Assembly (NCBI GenBank): GCA_052078155.1
Contig: JBQJBP010000001.1
Span: forward strand, 1,550,001 to 1,614,000
Source of the DNA: CAXBMB01 sp052078155
GTDB lineage: Bacteria; Pseudomonadota; Alphaproteobacteria; Kiloniellales; DSM-21159
Reading direction: 5' to 3'
DNA: 64,000 bases
This document shows positions 25,072 through 32,996 of the stretch, piece after piece. Each line of letters starts with the position of its first letter. The first letter of the stretch is position 1. The notes beneath the pieces were generated by a model. That model worked only from the letters and a program-made list of their open reading frames with translations, was not told where the DNA came from and ran no database searches. Both the position numbers and the translations under genes were made by a program.

Positions 25072-25431
25072 ATGCAAACCTACACAGGAACCTGCCATTG
25101 CAAGGCCATCGAGTTCCAAATCAAAACCGTCTTTACCGAGTTTACGAAGTGTGATTGCAGCCTCTGTGTGAAAAAGAATGCCGTGATGACCAAGGTCCAC
25201 GAAAGCCAGTTCACCCTGCTGAAAGGGGAAGACGCTCTGGGCCTCTATCAATGGAACACTCGCAAAGCCAAACACTACTTTTGCAGGCACTGTGGCATCT
25301 ACACCTTTCACCGCAAGCGCGCCGCCCCGGATCACTTTGGCGTCAATGTCTATTGTCTGGATGATGCCGATATCTCTGCTGTCCCGGTGATCCAGGTCGA
25401 TGGCCTGACCATGACTCTGGAAACACCTTAA
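25072..25431 (+). CDS. GFA family protein (glutathione-dependent formaldehyde-activating-like, Mss4 fold)
   Basis: A 119-residue zinc protein of the GFA/CENP-V family. Cys ligands appear in GTCHCKAIEFQ, CDCSLCVKKN and CRHCGIYTFH, the three Cys blocks of the family, and the length is typical. Gfa promotes the adduct of formaldehyde and glutathione, but most family members have no proven reaction. Formaldehyde handling would suit a neighbourhood rich in oxidative demethylases. It lies 41 bases after the MFS gene and could be cotranscribed with it. Confidence 0.87.
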   Translation: MQTYTGTCHCKAIEFQIKTVFTEFTKCDCSLCVKKNAVMTKVHESQFTLLKGEDALGLYQWNTRKAKHYFCRHCGIYTFHRKRAAPDHFGVNVYCLDDADISAVPVIQVDGLTMTLETP

Positions 25432-25544
25432 GGCCGTCATTTTTCCTGCGAAGGAAGCACCCTGCCCGGCGGAAGCCAGACAGAAAAATGGGGATGCAGG
25501 CGCGCGGCCTGATCCCCATGTTTCGATACAGGTTCGATAAGAGC

Positions 25545-26537
25545 TTACAGCTCCACCACCACCCGTCCTTTGACCTGACCTTTGAGAATGTCAGCACCCA
25601 GTTTTGGCAGATCTTCCAGGCTGGCAGGCACTACCATCTCTTCCAGCTTGTCCATTGGCAGGTCCGTCACCACACGGTTCCAGGCCCGCACGCGGTTTTC
25701 ATAGGGCTGCATCACCGAATCAATACCCAGCAGGTTCACCCCCCGCAGCAGGAAGGGAATGACCGTGGCGGGCAACTGCATGCCACCAGCCAGGCCAACA
25801 GCAGCGACAGAGCCGCCATATTTGATCTGGCCCAGAACCCGCGCCAGCATGGCACCGCCAACGGCATCCACACAGCCGGCCCAGCTTTCCGCTTCCAAAG
25901 GTCGCTTGGTTGTCTCGTTCAGTTCGTCTCTGGGCACAATCTGGCTGGCCCCCAGATCCTTCAGATAGTCGGCAGTTTCCGGACGTCCGGTCACCGCGGC
26001 CACCTCATAGCCCAGCTTGGCCAGAATGGCCGTTGCAACTGAGCCGACACCACCCGCAGCCCCGGTCACCAGAACCGGGCCTTTGTCTGTGGTCAGGCCA
26101 TGATCTTCCAAGGCCATGACAGACAGCATGGAGGTGAATCCGGCAGTGCCCACAGCCATGGCCTGACGGGTGCTGAGACCTTCCGGCAGCGGCACCAGCC
26201 AATCGGCCTTGACCTTGGCTTTCTGGGCATAGCCGCCCCACCAGATCTCCCCGACACGCCAGCCGGTCAGCACCACTTTATCGCCGGGCTTGTAGCGGTC
26301 GTCTTCTGAAGACTCCACCACACCGGAGAAGTCGACGCCGCCTACATGGGGATAGGTCTTAACCAGCCCCCCGCCGCCTTTGCCAAGGCACAGACCGTCC
26401 TTGTAGTTGACCGTCGAATACTCGACGTTCACCACCACATCGCCATCCGCAGGCAGGCGACTGTCATCCAGGCTCTGAACAGAGGCGGAAGTGTTTCCCT
26501 CGTCGTCTTTTTCGACAACCAGTGCATTGAAGGCCAT
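25545..26537 (-). CDS. acuI: acryloyl-CoA reductase (NADPH), AcuI/YhdH family
   Basis: A 330-residue zinc-free medium-chain dehydrogenase/reductase of the YhdH/AcuI type. Seen: STVNYKDGLCLGKGGG near the N-terminus, GVDFSGVVESS, and the nucleotide-binding stretch VLVTGAAGGVGSVATAILAK. AcuI reduces toxic acryloyl-CoA, formed in DMSP breakdown and other 3-carbon routes, to propionyl-CoA. Its position 59 bases downstream of dmdA on the same strand repeats the dmdA-acuI arrangement known from marine roseobacters and supports that role. Start ATG 26537 follows GGAAAC. The YhdH alternative name covers the same activity. Confidence 0.88.
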   Translation of the reverse strand: MAFNALVVEKDDEGNTSASVQSLDDSRLPADGDVVVNVEYSTVNYKDGLCLGKGGGGLVKTYPHVGGVDFSGVVESSEDDRYKPGDKVVLTGWRVGEIWWGGYAQKAKVKADWLVPLPEGLSTRQAMAVGTAGFTSMLSVMALEDHGLTTDKGPVLVTGAAGGVGSVATAILAKLGYEVAAVTGRPETADYLKDLGASQIVPRDELNETTKRPLEAESWAGCVDAVGGAMLARVLGQIKYGGSVAAVGLAGGMQLPATVIPFLLRGVNLLGIDSVMQPYENRVRAWNRVVTDLPMDKLEEMVVPASLEDLPKLGADILKGQVKGRVVVEL

Positions 26538-26596
26538 AGATGTTTCCTTACGCTTCGAAATGATTTCGCCCAGAGTAACAGACTGCCTGATAAAAA

Positions 26597-27754
26597 CTAG
26601 CTGACCTCACGGCACAGCTGCTCACCCAACAGAGAGTCTTCACGGAAGGGGAAAGGCCGGATCACCCCTGCCCGTTTGCCTTCCGGGGTTTGAACCATCA
26701 CCACCTGTCCGTCGTTGGCCTGGTCCGTCCTGACCATGACAAAAGCCAGAGAACAGCCAAAACGGGGCGACCAGCAGGCGGCAGAGGCCCGGCCAATGGC
26801 TTCACCTGTCACAGCCGCCAGCGGCCAGTGCGCGTGCATGGTGGGGCAGTTGCCTTCAAAAACCATGCCCCGCATCAGCCAGCGCGGCCCTTCTTCCCTG
26901 GCTTTTTCCAGAGCTTTGCGACCGATGAATTCAATGGGGGCATCCAGGTCAACATACTCTTCCAGACCCGCTTCAAAGGGCGTGTGGCTGAGGTCCATGT
27001 CCCCGCCATAGGAAAAGAGCCCCCCTTCCATGCGTTCAATCAGGTTCGGACAACCCGGCCCGACATTGAGGTCCTGACCGGCTTCCCACAGCGCATCCCA
27101 GAGTTTTTCACCCAGAGACGAGTCATCCAGATAGATTTCAAAACCGCCCTGCTTGGACCAGCCTGAACGGGCAACCAGCAAGGGATGGCCGTCAAAATCC
27201 AGCCAGGCAAATCCGAAGAATTTGAGATCAACGGCTTCCTGGCCAAAGACCCGCAACATCAGGTCATTGGCTTTTGGCCCCTGGACCGCCAGAGGTGAGA
27301 CGTCCGGCTCAAAGACCTCCACATCCAGACCCAGACCGTAGGCGAGCCCTTTGGCCCAGAGCACCACGTCTGAGTCAGCAATCGACAGCCAGAAGCGGTC
27401 GTCTGCCAGCTTCAGGATGATGGGGTCATTGACCATGCCGCCCTTCTCATCCACCAGCGGCGCATAGAAGCACCGGCCCTGGCGGGCTTTGGAGAGATCG
27501 CGACAGGTCATGGCCTGCGTCAGACGGGCGGCATCGGGGCCAACAATCTCCACCTGGCGCTCACAGGAGACGTCCCACAGCTGCACATGATTGCAAAGGT
27601 GCTCGTAATCCTCTTCCAGCGACTTAAAGGCCGCGGGCAGCAGCATGTGGTTGTAGATGGTGTAAACGGACACCCCCAGAGCTTCGATCCGGTTGGAAAA
27701 GGGGGTACGGCGAATGCGGGTACTGGCAGATAAGGTTGGGGAAGACATCGCCAC
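26597..27754 (-). CDS. dmdA: dimethylsulfoniopropionate demethylase
   Basis: A 385-residue GcvT-fold enzyme resembling DmdA closely. Seen: RIRRTPFSNRIEALGV, YTIYNHMLLP, HVQLWDVSCERQVEIVG, DVSPLAVQGPKANDLM, SGWSKQGGFEIYLDD and GCPNLIERMEGGLFSYGGDM, the ordered blocks of DmdA rather than of glycine-cleavage T-proteins. DmdA moves a methyl group from DMSP to tetrahydrofolate, leaving methylmercaptopropionate, in the cytoplasm. It heads a two-gene unit with acuI; a LysR gene is divergent. Starts at 27754 or two codons later are equally possible. dmdB, dmdC and dmdD are not in the window. Confidence 0.87.
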   Translation of the reverse strand: MAMSSPTLSASTRIRRTPFSNRIEALGVSVYTIYNHMLLPAAFKSLEEDYEHLCNHVQLWDVSCERQVEIVGPDAARLTQAMTCRDLSKARQGRCFYAPLVDEKGGMVNDPIILKLADDRFWLSIADSDVVLWAKGLAYGLGLDVEVFEPDVSPLAVQGPKANDLMLRVFGQEAVDLKFFGFAWLDFDGHPLLVARSGWSKQGGFEIYLDDSSLGEKLWDALWEAGQDLNVGPGCPNLIERMEGGLFSYGGDMDLSHTPFEAGLEEYVDLDAPIEFIGRKALEKAREEGPRWLMRGMVFEGNCPTMHAHWPLAAVTGEAIGRASAACWSPRFGCSLAFVMVRTDQANDGQVVMVQTPEGKRAGVIRPFPFREDSLLGEQLCREVS

Positions 27755-27854
27755 TCCTGACTGTTGGCTCTCAAGGAAACACGAAAGGCGGACTGCGGGG
27801 GCAAACTGCGGCCTGTGGCAGCTCCCTTTCAGTCACTCATGTTTTAAAAGGCTG

Positions 27855-27916
27855 AAGAGAGTTTCACGCCACAAGCGTCGTCACGAAGTGAGGCCTGCCA
27901 AAGCGATTTGTCTCTA
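27855..27916. repeat. degenerate L half of the dispersed element
   Basis: AGAGAGTTTCACGCCACAAG, then GTCGTCACGAAGTGAG and AAGCGATTTGTCTCTAAA, follow the L-half pattern with several changes. It lies in the dmdA/LysR divergent region. Confidence 0.55.
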
Positions 27917-28006
27917 AAGCGCAGATTTTCGCGCTAAATAGCGCAAGCCAAAGCAAATGAGAACGGCTATAAGATTCATGTCATCATCGAAAAAACTGAT
28001 AATGCC

Positions 28007-28894
28007 ATGACCGATCTTCCCCCTTTACGCGCCGTGCGGGCATTCGAAGTCTGTTACCGCCTGCGCTCTTACACCCAGGCAGCGGCAAGACTGAACGTCG
28101 GACAACCCGCCATCAGCCATCAAATTCGGATGTTGGAGAAAGACCTGGGATGCCAGCTTTTTGTCAAAAAGGGCTCAAGCATCCGGGCCACGGCAGAAGC
28201 CGACGCGTTCTATGAAACCATTGCCCCGGCGCTGAATGCGATCAGTGCTGTCAGCCAGCGGTTGCGCCGTTCCAGTGAAGAAAACAATCTCACACTGGCA
28301 ACCTATCCCGGTCTGGCCGCCTACTGGGTCCTGCCGCGCCTGAATCAGCTGCGACAAAGCAGCAAGGCGCTGGATGTCCGGGTTCTGACCGCAGAACGGG
28401 ACGAAGATCTGGAACTCTCCCAGGTGGACTGCTGCGTCACCTTTGGCCTGCAGGGGCGTCCGGGCTGGGAGTCCCTTCCCTTGTTCAAAGAAGAAGTCCT
28501 GCCCATGACTTCCCCGCAGTTGGCCCGGGATCTGGCAGGCTGGTCCCCGGAAAGGCTGATATCAGAAGGACCGCTGATCCACCTGGAAGACCCGCAGCAC
28601 CGCTGGTACGACTGGCAGGACTGGCGTGACCAGATGGCCCCGAACGCCCCTGCCGTCGCCCGGGCTCTGTCTGTCACCAACCATGGAGTGGCCATCCATC
28701 AGGCCCTGTTGGGGGCTGGTGTAACCCTGATTTGCCGGGATCTGGTGGCAGATCTGCTGAGCGCCGGGGCTCTGGTCAATCTGCCGGTACCGCCTCTCTG
28801 TTCAGAGCGGGGCTACTGGTTTTCTGCGCCACCGGGCTTCCTGGACCAGTCCCCCGGACAGCAGATTGCCCGGGCCCTCCAGGCGTCGTCTTGA
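28007..28894 (+). CDS. LysR family regulator, GcvA-like
   Basis: A 295-residue LysR-type regulator. LPPLRAVRAFEVCYRLRSYT, then QAAARLNVGQPAISHQIRML, is the GcvA-like winged helix-turn-helix opening, with CQLFVKKG after it. The effector domain contains ATYPGLAAYWVLPRL and ALLGAGVTLICRDLVADLL. It is divergent from dmdA (252 bases between starts), so control of dmdA-acuI in response to DMSP or an acrylate derivative is the simplest reading. It has no strong Shine-Dalgarno. Confidence 0.86.
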   Translation: MTDLPPLRAVRAFEVCYRLRSYTQAAARLNVGQPAISHQIRMLEKDLGCQLFVKKGSSIRATAEADAFYETIAPALNAISAVSQRLRRSSEENNLTLATYPGLAAYWVLPRLNQLRQSSKALDVRVLTAERDEDLELSQVDCCVTFGLQGRPGWESLPLFKEEVLPMTSPQLARDLAGWSPERLISEGPLIHLEDPQHRWYDWQDWRDQMAPNAPAVARALSVTNHGVAIHQALLGAGVTLICRDLVADLLSAGALVNLPVPPLCSERGYWFSAPPGFLDQSPGQQIARALQASS

Positions 28895-28918
28895 TTGCTA
28901 TTTTGTTTGATTGCTCTG

Positions 28919-29362
28919 TTACAGCCAGCGACGAACCTGCCGACAGTAGCTGTCATAGTCTGCGCCGAAATTCGCCCGCAACCTGTCTTCTTCAAAGGGA
29001 ATGTACCAGCGGTCGGCGACAAACCAGAACAGCAGCGGCCCCAACAGGGCCGACAGACTGCCTGACAACAGCACCCCGCCCAGCAACGCCAGTGCAAAGC
29101 CCAGATAGATGGGGTTCCGGCTGATTCTGAAGAGCCCTCCGGTCACCAGTTTGTCCGGATTCCGAAAGGTGTGAATGTTGGTTCTAACCCGCCGAAAGGT
29201 CAGAGCCACAGTGACGATCATGCCCAGCCCCAATGCCACCGGTACCACCCCCAGTCCGCGCCAGGGCCAGACCATCCAGTGTGCCAGAGGTAGTAACTTG
29301 TGGAGGGCGATCATCCCCAGGCCACAGAGCAGAAAAAGGACGGGCGGCAGCAAACGTTTCAA
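28919..29362 (-). CDS. membrane methyltransferase of the isoprenylcysteine/phospholipid methyltransferase type
   Basis: A 147-residue membrane protein. The core GGLFRISRNPIYLGFALALL followed by a second helix pair and EEDRLRANFGADYDSYCRQV is the ICMT/PEMT-like signature, in which the C-terminal Glu-Glu and Tyr help bind S-adenosylmethionine. The start is a TTG at 29362 with AGGAG seven bases upstream; the frame stays open further but that extension overlaps a separate small gene at 29442-29591. Three or four membrane segments. Together with that small gene it forms a unit whose promoter region carries a MarR-type site. Substrate unknown. Confidence 0.82.
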   Translation of the reverse strand: MKRLLPPVLFLLCGLGMIALHKLLPLAHWMVWPWRGLGVVPVALGLGMIVTVALTFRRVRTNIHTFRNPDKLVTGGLFRISRNPIYLGFALALLGGVLLSGSLSALLGPLLFWFVADRWYIPFEEDRLRANFGADYDSYCRQVRRWL

Positions 29363-29441
29363 GATCTTACTCCTAATCTGTCTTTCTTGAGACCGGTCGA
29401 CGGCTGGTGGGATTACAGATTGCTGGGTGCTGGCCTGACGG

Positions 29442-29591
29442 TCACAGGAATACGTCCAAAGCCATGCGGTGCCAAAACTCTTCCACAGCCTCGACCACTG
29501 CAGCCCAATCGGCAGTTTGCTCTGAACCAAACAACAAAACCAACAACACCATGCCAGCCCCAGCCAGCAGGTAAGAATTTTGGTGTGACAT
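29442..29591 (-). CDS. small single-pass membrane protein (49 residues)
   Basis: A short frame beginning MSHQNSYLLAGAGMVLLVLL and ending FWHRMALDVFL. Residues 7-22 form one hydrophobic segment; the rest is acidic and amphipathic (DWAAVVEAVEEFW). AAGGG lies nine bases before the ATG. It is 79 bases upstream of the methyltransferase gene on the same strand and downstream of the 29643 operator, so the two would be transcribed together. Not recognised as a known family; coding is supported by the start site, composition and placement, but comparative data are needed to be certain. Confidence 0.5.
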   Translation of the reverse strand: MSHQNSYLLAGAGMVLLVLLFGSEQTADWAAVVEAVEEFWHRMALDVFL

Positions 29592-29642
29592 GCTCCACAT
29601 CCCTTCAAATCATCCCTCCTCTTTTCACCTGAGGAAGAATTA

Positions 29643-29657
29643 GTTTAGCAACTAAAC
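29643..29657. promoter_or_regulatory. MarR-type operator (site 1)
   Basis: GTTTAG-CAA-CTAAAC is a perfect 6+6 inverted repeat with a 3-base centre, upstream of the small membrane gene and methyltransferase. Its complement differs by one base from GTATAG-TTG-CTAAAC before the marR gene, and shares CTAAAC with a third site there. Confidence 0.7.
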
Positions 29658-29784
29658 CAATGAGTTAAAAAAGGGGGCGCTGCTGCACCCGCTTGTTTCA
29701 CTTTCCAACTACCACACACCGACTGTGCCTCATAACCAGCCACGCATATGGATTAATCCACCAGACGCGCTGAGGGCTCCCCCC

Positions 29785-30288
29785 TCAAAAATCCAGTGTC
29801 TGGTCCTCATAAAGCTCAGCCATGGCCAGAAGATCCTCCAGCACGATCCGGGCCTGCCTTGTCTTTTCCAACACCTCGTCGCCGTAGTGCGCTTTGACCA
29901 TACGGGCCATAAGTGCATGAAACTCTTCATGCTTGTGATAGGCCGTCCACCCCAGGTCAGTCAGTTCCAGCAGCACCTCTTTGGCGTTGTCTTCCCGTCG
30001 AACCTTCCGCACCAATCCCTTTTTGACCAACTTGCTGACCAACTGGGATACGGCCCCTTTGGTCACCTGCAGGTGGTCCGCCAAAGCCATCATGTTGCGC
30101 CCTGACAGGGCCCCGATGGCCTGAACCCCATGGATCTCTGAGCGATGCAGTTTCATGCCCGTTCCAAACTCCTTTGGTTTGGCATCCACTGCATCGATTT
30201 TTTGCATCAGAAAGTGAAAGGCCATGAAGAACCGTTCGGCTTCCTCCCTTTCCTGCGAGCTACACTGAGGAAAATCTGGCGCGGTCAT
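29785..30288 (-). CDS. MarR family transcriptional regulator
   Basis: A 167-residue winged-helix regulator. The central DNA-binding part reads HRSEIHGVQAIGALSGRNMM, then ALADHLQVTKGAVSQLVSKL and KKGLVRKVRREDNAKEVLLEL, the MarR pattern with its wing. N- and C-terminal helices for dimerisation flank it. Two inverted-repeat sites lie just upstream (30319-30355), implying autoregulation, and the same motif stands before the neighbouring methyltransferase unit. The inducing ligand is unknown. Confidence 0.87.
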   Translation of the reverse strand: MTAPDFPQCSSQEREEAERFFMAFHFLMQKIDAVDAKPKEFGTGMKLHRSEIHGVQAIGALSGRNMMALADHLQVTKGAVSQLVSKLVKKGLVRKVRREDNAKEVLLELTDLGWTAYHKHEEFHALMARMVKAHYGDEVLEKTRQARIVLEDLLAMAELYEDQTLDF

Positions 30289-30318
30289 CGGGGGCTTCTT
30301 ACCTTCGTTGTGGCGATT

Positions 30319-30355
30319 GTATAGTTGCTAAACAAAAATAGTCAAGCAGCTAAAC
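30319..30355. promoter_or_regulatory. two MarR-type operators (sites 2 and 3)
   Basis: GTATAG-TTG-CTAAAC (30319-30333) and GTCAAG-CAG-CTAAAC (30341-30355) lie 22 bases apart, two helix turns, so dimers would bind on the same face. They sit 31 bases before the MarR start codon and share the layout of site 1 at 29643. Confidence 0.68.
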
Positions 30356-30443
30356 CATATTTCTATCTTATGCCCGTGCGGACCCAAGGCAGCAAGGCAA
30401 AAGCGAGCCCATTCCCCACCGCCTCAGGCTGCTTTACGGCAGA

Positions 30444-31121
30444 TCAGGCAGCGCTTTCAGCAATCAGACGGGACAGATGGCCGGTCTTGACCAGGATGGT
30501 ACAGCCTTCCTTGCTGAAAGGATGATGGACCGAGCCGGGTGGATTGCGCAGCCAGGTCCCTTTGGGATACTGCCCCTGCTCGTCCTCAAAGGTCCCCTCC
30601 AGCACCAGGATCTCTTCACCCTCGGGATGGATATGGGGATTGAACTGGGTTCCGGGTGCCCAGCGCACCAGCGCCACCTGTTCTCCCGCCCCGGAAAAGA
30701 GCGGCATGACCTCCAGGCCCGGCACCAATCCAGGCGACCAGCTTTCCTGATCCGTGAAGACCCGCACATAGTCCTGATCTTCCGGTTCCATCTGCTGGAG
30801 TTTCACGTAAATGGTACAGCCGTCTTTGCTGAAAGGTTTGTGACTGGACCCCACGGGATTGCGCACATAACTGCCGGGAGGATAGTCCCCATGTTCATCC
30901 GAAAAAGTGCCTTCCAGCACAAAGAACTCCTCCCCGCCGCTGTGCACGTGGGGGTCAAAATAACTGCCCGGTTCATACCGTACGATGGTGGTGGCGACGG
31001 CCACTTCCCCGCCCAGTCTGTGCAGCAGACGGCGGCTGACCCCCGGCAGAGGAGAGTCAATCCAGGGCTCTTCAGCGGATTGCACCACCGCCCGTTGTCT
31101 GTAATCGGCGTTCAGTTCCAT
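30444..31121 (-). CDS. ChrR-type bicupin protein
   Basis: A 225-residue protein made of two similar cupin domains, each with a metal-binding pattern: DPHVHSGGEEFFVLEG then SSHKPF in the first, NPHIHPEGEEILVLEG then SVHHPF in the second. The anti-sigma-like, ChrR cupin family is the closest match; the ChrR zinc-binding anti-sigma domain itself is absent. The ATG at 31121 follows AGGAGA; the upstream extension to 31190 is unlike the family. It may act as a small metal-dependent dioxygenase or stress sensor; function not established. It precedes no obvious partner gene. Confidence 0.82.
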   Translation of the reverse strand: MELNADYRQRAVVQSAEEPWIDSPLPGVSRRLLHRLGGEVAVATTIVRYEPGSYFDPHVHSGGEEFFVLEGTFSDEHGDYPPGSYVRNPVGSSHKPFSKDGCTIYVKLQQMEPEDQDYVRVFTDQESWSPGLVPGLEVMPLFSGAGEQVALVRWAPGTQFNPHIHPEGEEILVLEGTFEDEQGQYPKGTWLRNPPGSVHHPFSKEGCTILVKTGHLSRLIAESAA

Positions 31122-31220
31122 GATCTTCTCCTGACGGACAGCGCACACCATCCTGATCCCATTGTTTGCCAGAAAGACCAGCGGCGGCAAGCCAGTCAGC
31201 CGCCGCTGGCCTAAAAACTG

Positions 31221-31829
31221 TTAGGCCCGGGCGCTGGGTCGGGCAGCCAGACGGGCATGCCAGGCCCGGACATTGACCAGATCCTCCGGCAGGTCGAACT
31301 CCAGGAAAGCGGCCAGATCCAGAGCACAGAGCGCGGTGATGTCAGCGACGGAGAACTCTCCGGCAATGTAATCCCGTCCTTCCAGTGCCTGTTCCAGTTT
31401 TTCCAGCATTCCAGTGACAGATTCCCGGCAATGATGGCCCCAGTCTGCATTCTGATAGGTTTCCAGCTCCCCCAATCCCGGAGTGGCATGATGGAAATAG
31501 GCCAGTAGCTTATCGAGCAGCCCCTGCTCAATGCGGCGCTGCCACATGTCCACTTCCGCGATCTTCTGCGGGCTGGTTCCCATCAGGGCAGGGCTGGGTT
31601 TCAGCGCTTCGAAGTAGCGGGAGATGGCAGTTGTTTCCCCCAGATGGCTACCGTCATCCAGTTCCAGAACTGGAACACCGGCAAATGGATTCTTCTTCAG
31701 AAAATCATCTTGGCGATGGGCCCCACCCGGCACATCAATCTGTTCTCTCTCGACCTCCAGGCCCTTTTCAGCCAAAAAGATGCGGACGCGGCGGGGGTTC
31801 GGGAAGGCTTCGTATTCGTAGAGTTTCAT
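31221..31829 (-). CDS. glutathione S-transferase family protein
   Basis: A 202-residue cytosolic GST. The thioredoxin-like N-terminal domain runs LYEYEAFPNPRRVRIFLAEK, with the cis-Pro in AGVPVLELDD and the GSH gamma-glutamyl contact GETTAISRYFE; an all-helical domain follows (ITALCALDLAAFLEFDLPED). It conjugates glutathione to electrophiles or has a related reductase role. Divergent from a TetR gene with a shared operator, so it is probably induced by the regulator's ligand. Confidence 0.88.
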   Translation of the reverse strand: MKLYEYEAFPNPRRVRIFLAEKGLEVEREQIDVPGGAHRQDDFLKKNPFAGVPVLELDDGSHLGETTAISRYFEALKPSPALMGTSPQKIAEVDMWQRRIEQGLLDKLLAYFHHATPGLGELETYQNADWGHHCRESVTGMLEKLEQALEGRDYIAGEFSVADITALCALDLAAFLEFDLPEDLVNVRAWHARLAARPSARA

Positions 31830-31910
31830 GACCCGTCTTTGCTCTTGCTGTGAGGTTAACTCCCAGGCTTCGTGGATGATCCCCGCGGCCTCGGGAAGGA
31901 ATAAACTACA

Positions 31911-31932
31911 ATCTACCTATCAGTAGATAGAT
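31911..31932. promoter_or_regulatory. TetR-type operator between GST and TetR genes
   Basis: ATCTAC and GTAGAT flank six bases at 31911-31928, and CTATC/GATAG form a second overlapping dyad. The palindrome lies in the GST/TetR divergent region, 33 bases before the TetR start, and probably mediates joint repression. Confidence 0.6.
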
Positions 31933-31964
31933 AAACTGAAACTCGATGACGTCAAGGGTTGGCC

Positions 31965-32510
31965 ATGCCGAAATTGTCAGATGCCAGGAAACAAATTCTG
32001 GAACAGGCCCGTCGTCTGGCCCAAACAAGAGGCTATGGCGGCTTCAGCTACCGCGACATTGCCCAGGAGCTGGGCATCAAATCCGCCAGCATTCACTATC
32101 ACTTCCCTGGCAAGGATGATCTGATCGCAGCCTTGATCGATGCCTACAGCGATGCCGTTTTCGACATCCTGGAAGACGAAGCCGTGGCTTTGGCACCTGC
32201 CAAGGAAAAACTGGAAGCGTTCACCAGGCCCTTCCGCACTGCTCTGGAAGACGGCAACAAGATGTGCCTTTGCGGCATGTTGTCGGCGGAGGCCGAACTG
32301 CTCAGCGATGAGGCGCGTCAGAAAGTGCAGGCCTTCTTTGACCGCTGCGAAGCCTGGCTGGAAGACGTTTATCGGGAGCTGGAAGCCGCAGACCCGGCCA
32401 GCGCCGCCACAACCTGTGTGGCCAGCCTGGAAGGGGCCCTGCTTCTGGCCCGCGCCAGAGGAAGCATGACGCCCTTCAATCAAGTCGTCGCACGCCTTCT
32501 GGCCGGCTAG
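31965..32510 (+). CDS. TetR/AcrR family transcriptional regulator
   Basis: A 181-residue TetR-family repressor. The helix-turn-helix part, GYGGFSYRDIAQELGIKSAS followed by IHYHFPGKDDLIAAL, is canonical; the C-terminal domain has CLCGMLSAEAELLSDEARQK, seen in repressors that sense reactive electrophiles. ATG 31965 has AAGGG six bases upstream (an alternative TTG lies at 31959). It faces the GST gene and its operator. The TAG stop coincides with the CTAGAG end of an element copy. Confidence 0.87.
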   Translation: MPKLSDARKQILEQARRLAQTRGYGGFSYRDIAQELGIKSASIHYHFPGKDDLIAALIDAYSDAVFDILEDEAVALAPAKEKLEAFTRPFRTALEDGNKMCLCGMLSAEAELLSDEARQKVQAFFDRCEAWLEDVYRELEAADPASAATTCVASLEGALLLARARGSMTPFNQVVARLLAG

Positions 32511-32570
32511 AGTCAAACCGGTTTAAGTGGACTCACGACGGGATAACGCTTGAAGCGCGACATACCAGTT
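32507..32570. repeat. dispersed palindromic element, L half
   Basis: CTAGAGTCAAACCGGTTTAA, GTGGACTCACGACGGGATAA and CGCTTGAAGCG match the L half. The opening CTAG supplies the TetR stop codon. After about 32570 the sequence departs from the family but keeps a short AGTTGAAGAGGCTC remnant. Confidence 0.75.
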
Positions 32571-32648
32571 GAAGAGGCTCAAAGCATGAAACTCTTGTCA
32601 ACTGGATGAACCCTCCCAACCAAAAGCAGGGGTTAACCTGTTACCCGC

Positions 32649-32831
32649 TTAGAAAACACAGTGCTTGGCGAAATCGGTGGCTTCGTTGGCCGTCCAGTCG
32701 CCTTTTGGCTTATTCTTCATGTCTTCGCACCATTCTTTACTGCCCACTTCCGGTGAACAGGCAGACAGAAGAAGCACCACAGCAGCCAGAAGACACAGTG
32801 GTGACAAAAAACCGGCCTTTTGCTTCAGCAA
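32649..32831 (-). CDS. small lipoprotein, DUF3012 family
   Basis: A 60-residue lipoprotein. A signal peptide with lipobox LLSAC places the acylated Cys at residue 25. The mature part, PEVGSKEWCEDMKNKPKGDW then TANEATDFAKHCVF, matches what I recall of the DUF3012 domain, including the WC and HC cysteines, which may form a disulfide. The start is a TTG preceded by GGGGG at good spacing. It stands alone between the TetR gene and the sigma-factor gene. Function unknown; it is likely anchored in the inner or outer membrane. Confidence 0.8.
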   Translation of the reverse strand: MLKQKAGFLSPLCLLAAVVLLLSACSPEVGSKEWCEDMKNKPKGDWTANEATDFAKHCVF

Positions 32832-32996
32832 AGCCCTACCCCCTTCAACAATAAAACGCCTTTCGATCGTTTCTTCCTATCGCTGCTGGACCGGAAAAAC
32901 CACAGAAAACAAGGCCCATCGCCGGAGCATTGACCTGACCGGGGGCTTATGCGCACCCTTTATGCGTGACCAAAGGACTGAAAACAGGAGCAGTGG

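Noticed and set aside
28919..29608. A 229-residue form of the membrane methyltransferase
   Set aside because: The extra N-terminal part is Cys/Trp-rich and unlike the family, it runs over a separate small frame, and the TTG at 29362 has a strong AGGAG.
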